From: an uncultured Clostridium sp. | GTDB lineage: Bacteria; Bacillota; Clostridia; TANB77; CAG-508 | Length of the DNA: 7,490 nucleotides | Reading direction: 5' to 3' | Assembly (NCBI GenBank): GCA_900555835.1 | Contig: USMK01000041.1 | Span: 1 to 7,490, forward strand | In this document: piece after piece, positions 6,120 through 7,490 of the stretch | Layout: each line of letters starts with the position of its first letter | Position numbering within the stretch: the stretch's first letter is position 1 | Translations under genes and position numbers: made by a program | The notes under the pieces: model-generated | Told to the model about the DNA's origin: nothing | Seen by the model: only the letters and a program-made list of their open reading frames with translations | Database searches by the model: none

Positions 6120-6229
6120 GTGCAAAGGATTTAACGCATTTGCACGTTTCAAACGCTTTACCTGTGTTTGAATTTATTTATAAAACTTACCAAGCATCTG
6201 TTCTGTTTTATCACTACCAGAGTACAGTG
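6120..6229. repeat. Chain of four further inverted repeats downstream of the pilin-like gene
   Basis: Four consecutive dyads follow one another without overlap. GTGCAAA / TTTGCAC lies at 6120-6126 and 6139-6145, TTCAAAC / GTTTGAA at 6148-6154 and 6166-6172, and TAAAAC / GTTTTA at 6181-6186 and 6205-6210. The last is CACTAC / GTACAGTG (6212-6217 and 6222-6229, with a 2-base bulge), directly abutting the stop codon of the pilin-like gene. Together with the 16-bp stem beyond them they make a five-element structured 3' flank. The one touching the stop codon is where a DGR target would carry its post-repeat hairpin, though this stem is weaker than the known examples. Confidence 0.45.
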
Positions 6230-7490
6230 CTACAAATAAAAGCTGTAACGAAAGCCAAGGTCGTAGCCAGTGTATCTGCCATCATCGCTGAAACGAGTTG
6301 CTGCGGTACCTTCGTCTCCTCTAAGATTGTTACCGCCACCACGACCATCGCGAACGGTTGCGGTTGAATATTTTTCTTGTGTCCATTCAGTTACATTCCC
6401 CGCCAAATCATAAATATTGTTCGCTTTCCAATATTCACTTTTTCCTGTTGTTTGTTTTGCCCCTTTATTTGTAGTAGCATCCCCAGTCGAATTAGCGTAA
6501 TTCCCCCAACTACTAGAGTTAGTTTGTAAATCGGCTAGTTCCATTGTTTTTGTTTGTCCATTTGTAGAAGAAGAAATCGTTGCGTTTCCATTTAACCAGT
6601 TTAGTACACTATCCCATTCAATTCCATACATTAAATGTGAGTGTAATGTAGAATTATAATTTGCTGATTGTGTGATAGCATTTGTTTGTAATATAGAAGT
6701 CCATGGAGTTTCTCCCTTTTTACTCTGTGCTTTTGTTTGATCAGTATTAGCACTAGCCTCATATCTCGCTACGTAAAATCCTTTTTTAGAAGTTATACTG
6801 TTTACCATATTGGTATATTCACTGGTTGTTTTATCTTCCCACCATCCAATTGTTGGAGATGTTTCCTCTGATAATTGGTGTGGCGTTGTACATGTTCCAT
6901 TTTGCCATGTTCCACTTGCATCATATCCATCGGCAGTTGTCCAAGCTACTCTTGCAAATTTGCTAGCATCTGTTATTGGTATCCATACAAATTCATTTCC
7001 GTTAGCATCTACTACAACAATACCTTTATTTATATCTTCTGCGGTTATATTATTCCATTCATTATTTGCCATTATTCCTTTTACACTTCCGTCTTCTCCT
7101 GGCAAACTTTGTGTTGTTCCTGTTTGTAATACCGCTGGTGCAAATCCTGTTGGTATTACTATTTGTAAGTTGTTAGGATTATCTGTACTTGGTTTTATTG
7201 TTACATTTGATGTTGCTAAGGCTCCTCCTATTGGTATTTCTTTTTTTGGTTCTTCTGGGATATTAGGATTACTACTTCCTCCATTTGTATATTCCTTCAA
7301 TTTTTCTTCTAATGTGTCTAATACATTTTGTTCTTCATTTACCTTTTCATTATATTTTCCTACTGCTGTATTTGCATTTTTTATTATATTGTCATTTCCA
7401 TTTAATGTTGCTATTGCTACACCTGCTAATATTAATAATACCACTATGGTAATCACCAACGCAATTAGCGTAATTCCTTTCGTTTCTTTA
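6230..7490 (-). CDS. Prepilin-like surface protein with C-terminal FGE/SUMF1-like domain (5' end outside the window)
   Basis: The frame is open to the window edge; 419 residues are visible and the start codon lies beyond 7490. The fragment begins Lys-Glu-Thr-Lys-Gly, then a hydrophobic helix (Ile6 to about Leu29) of the type IV prepilin kind, with cleavage expected after Gly5. Position +5 after cleavage is Ala10 rather than the classical Glu. A charged helical stretch (about 35-67) and a Gly/Ser/Pro-rich linker (69-83) lead to an FGE/SUMF1-like domain: EFVWIPI (166-172), GFYVARYE (237-244), YDLAGNVTEWT (360-370) and terminal GFR (412-414). Only one Cys (about 200) is present, so the active-site Cys pair of true formylglycine-generating enzymes is missing and a binding role is more likely. 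The protein should be membrane-anchored or assembled into a pilus-like structure with the lectin-like domain exposed. The C-terminal ~40 codons look like a DGR variable region. The stop is TAG at 6230-6232. Confidence 0.88.
   Translation of the reverse strand, partial: KETKGITLIALVITIVVLLILAGVAIATLNGNDNIIKNANTAVGKYNEKVNEEQNVLDTLEEKLKEYTNGGSSNPNIPEEPKKEIPIGGALATSNVTIKPSTDNPNNLQIVIPTGFAPAVLQTGTTQSLPGEDGSVKGIMANNEWNNITAEDINKGIVVVDANGNEFVWIPITDASKFARVAWTTADGYDASGTWQNGTCTTPHQLSEETSPTIGWWEDKTTSEYTNMVNSITSKKGFYVARYEASANTDQTKAQSKKGETPWTSILQTNAITQSANYNSTLHSHLMYGIEWDSVLNWLNGNATISSSTNGQTKTMELADLQTNSSSWGNYANSTGDATTNKGAKQTTGKSEYWKANNIYDLAGNVTEWTQEKYSTATVRDGRGGGNNLRGDEGTAATRFSDDGRYTGYDLGFRYSFYL
6242..6355 (-). 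other. Putative DGR variable repeat at the 3' end of the pilin-like gene
   Basis: These 38 codons run from Val379 to Ser416 of the visible fragment. By hand count 32 of 38 end in C or T and 15 end in C. Bases 6241-6360 are 64/120 G+C, against 47/120 for 6421-6540 in the same gene. Many codons (TTC, AGC, GAT, TAC, GAC, CTT, AAC, AAT) can be reached from AAC or AAT by changing adenines only, as expected of adenine-specific mutagenic retrohoming. The location fits DGR targets with C-type-lectin folds: after GNVTEW and running to the terminal GFR, where the ligand-facing loop lies. No template repeat or reverse transcriptase is present in this window, so the assignment is inference. Confidence 0.5.

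Noticed and set aside
5963..6229. T-box riboswitch upstream of glycyl-tRNA synthetase, suggested by hairpins in the spacer
   Set aside because: The promoter at 6000-6029 leaves only about 31 bases of leader. The hairpins lie upstream of it, and no terminator/antiterminator pair precedes the gene.
6140..6367. A 75-codon plus-strand frame opposite the end of the pilin-like gene, rich in Ala, Thr and Val
   Set aside because: Its odd composition is the reverse complement of the proposed variable repeat; there is no ribosome site or recognisable domain.
6230..7490. Active formylglycine-generating enzyme
   Set aside because: The domain resembles the family but only one Cys is visible and the C-terminal active-site Cys pair is missing; the prepilin-type anchor also argues for a binding or structural role.

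Overview
The window reads as a piece of an AT-rich chromosome from an anaerobic Clostridia-type Bacillota, probably a gut lineage. Three things suggest this: A/T-ending codons in the transporter genes (one 60-base sample, 2521-2580, is about 23% GC by hand count); a single-chain dimeric glycyl-tRNA synthetase; and a pilin-like leader of the G|ITLIALVIT type that is common in clostridial gut genomes. Every gene I can support lies on the minus strand, so the window reads right to left.

Right end (6230-7490): the 3' part of a large prepilin-like surface protein. It has a prepilin cleavage site and hydrophobic helix, a charged helical stretch, a Gly/Ser/Pro linker, and a C-terminal formylglycine-generating-enzyme-like (SUMF1, C-type-lectin fold) domain. 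The last ~40 codons are much richer in G+C than the rest of the gene and consist almost entirely of codons ending in C or T. With the GNVTEW and terminal GFR landmarks, this looks like the variable repeat of a diversity-generating retroelement (DGR) target. No reverse transcriptase or template repeat is visible here, so any DGR would have to act from elsewhere. Downstream, 6076-6229 holds a chain of inverted repeats, including a 16-bp stem that is fully paired (two G-U) only as minus-strand RNA.

Centre (4208-6029): glycyl-tRNA synthetase with its own promoter and a short leader (no T-box). It is followed by an 84-codon gene of unknown function with a perfect-consensus promoter starting 5 bases after the synthetase stop. 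A bidirectional-looking terminator closes the block. The synthetase shows a marked codon-usage shift from its 5' to its 3' end.

Spacer (3780-4207): an AT-rich non-coding stretch with a candidate promoter, a palindrome inside that promoter's spacer, direct and inverted repeats, and a possible scrap of a decayed gene.

Left part (65-3770): a tightly packed permease-ATPase-permease operon. It encodes a MacB/FtsX-type ABC system with two paralogous four-helix permeases, presumably working as a heterodimer with an ATPase dimer. A small MmcQ/YjbR-family gene follows. No sensor kinase or response regulator accompanies the transporter.
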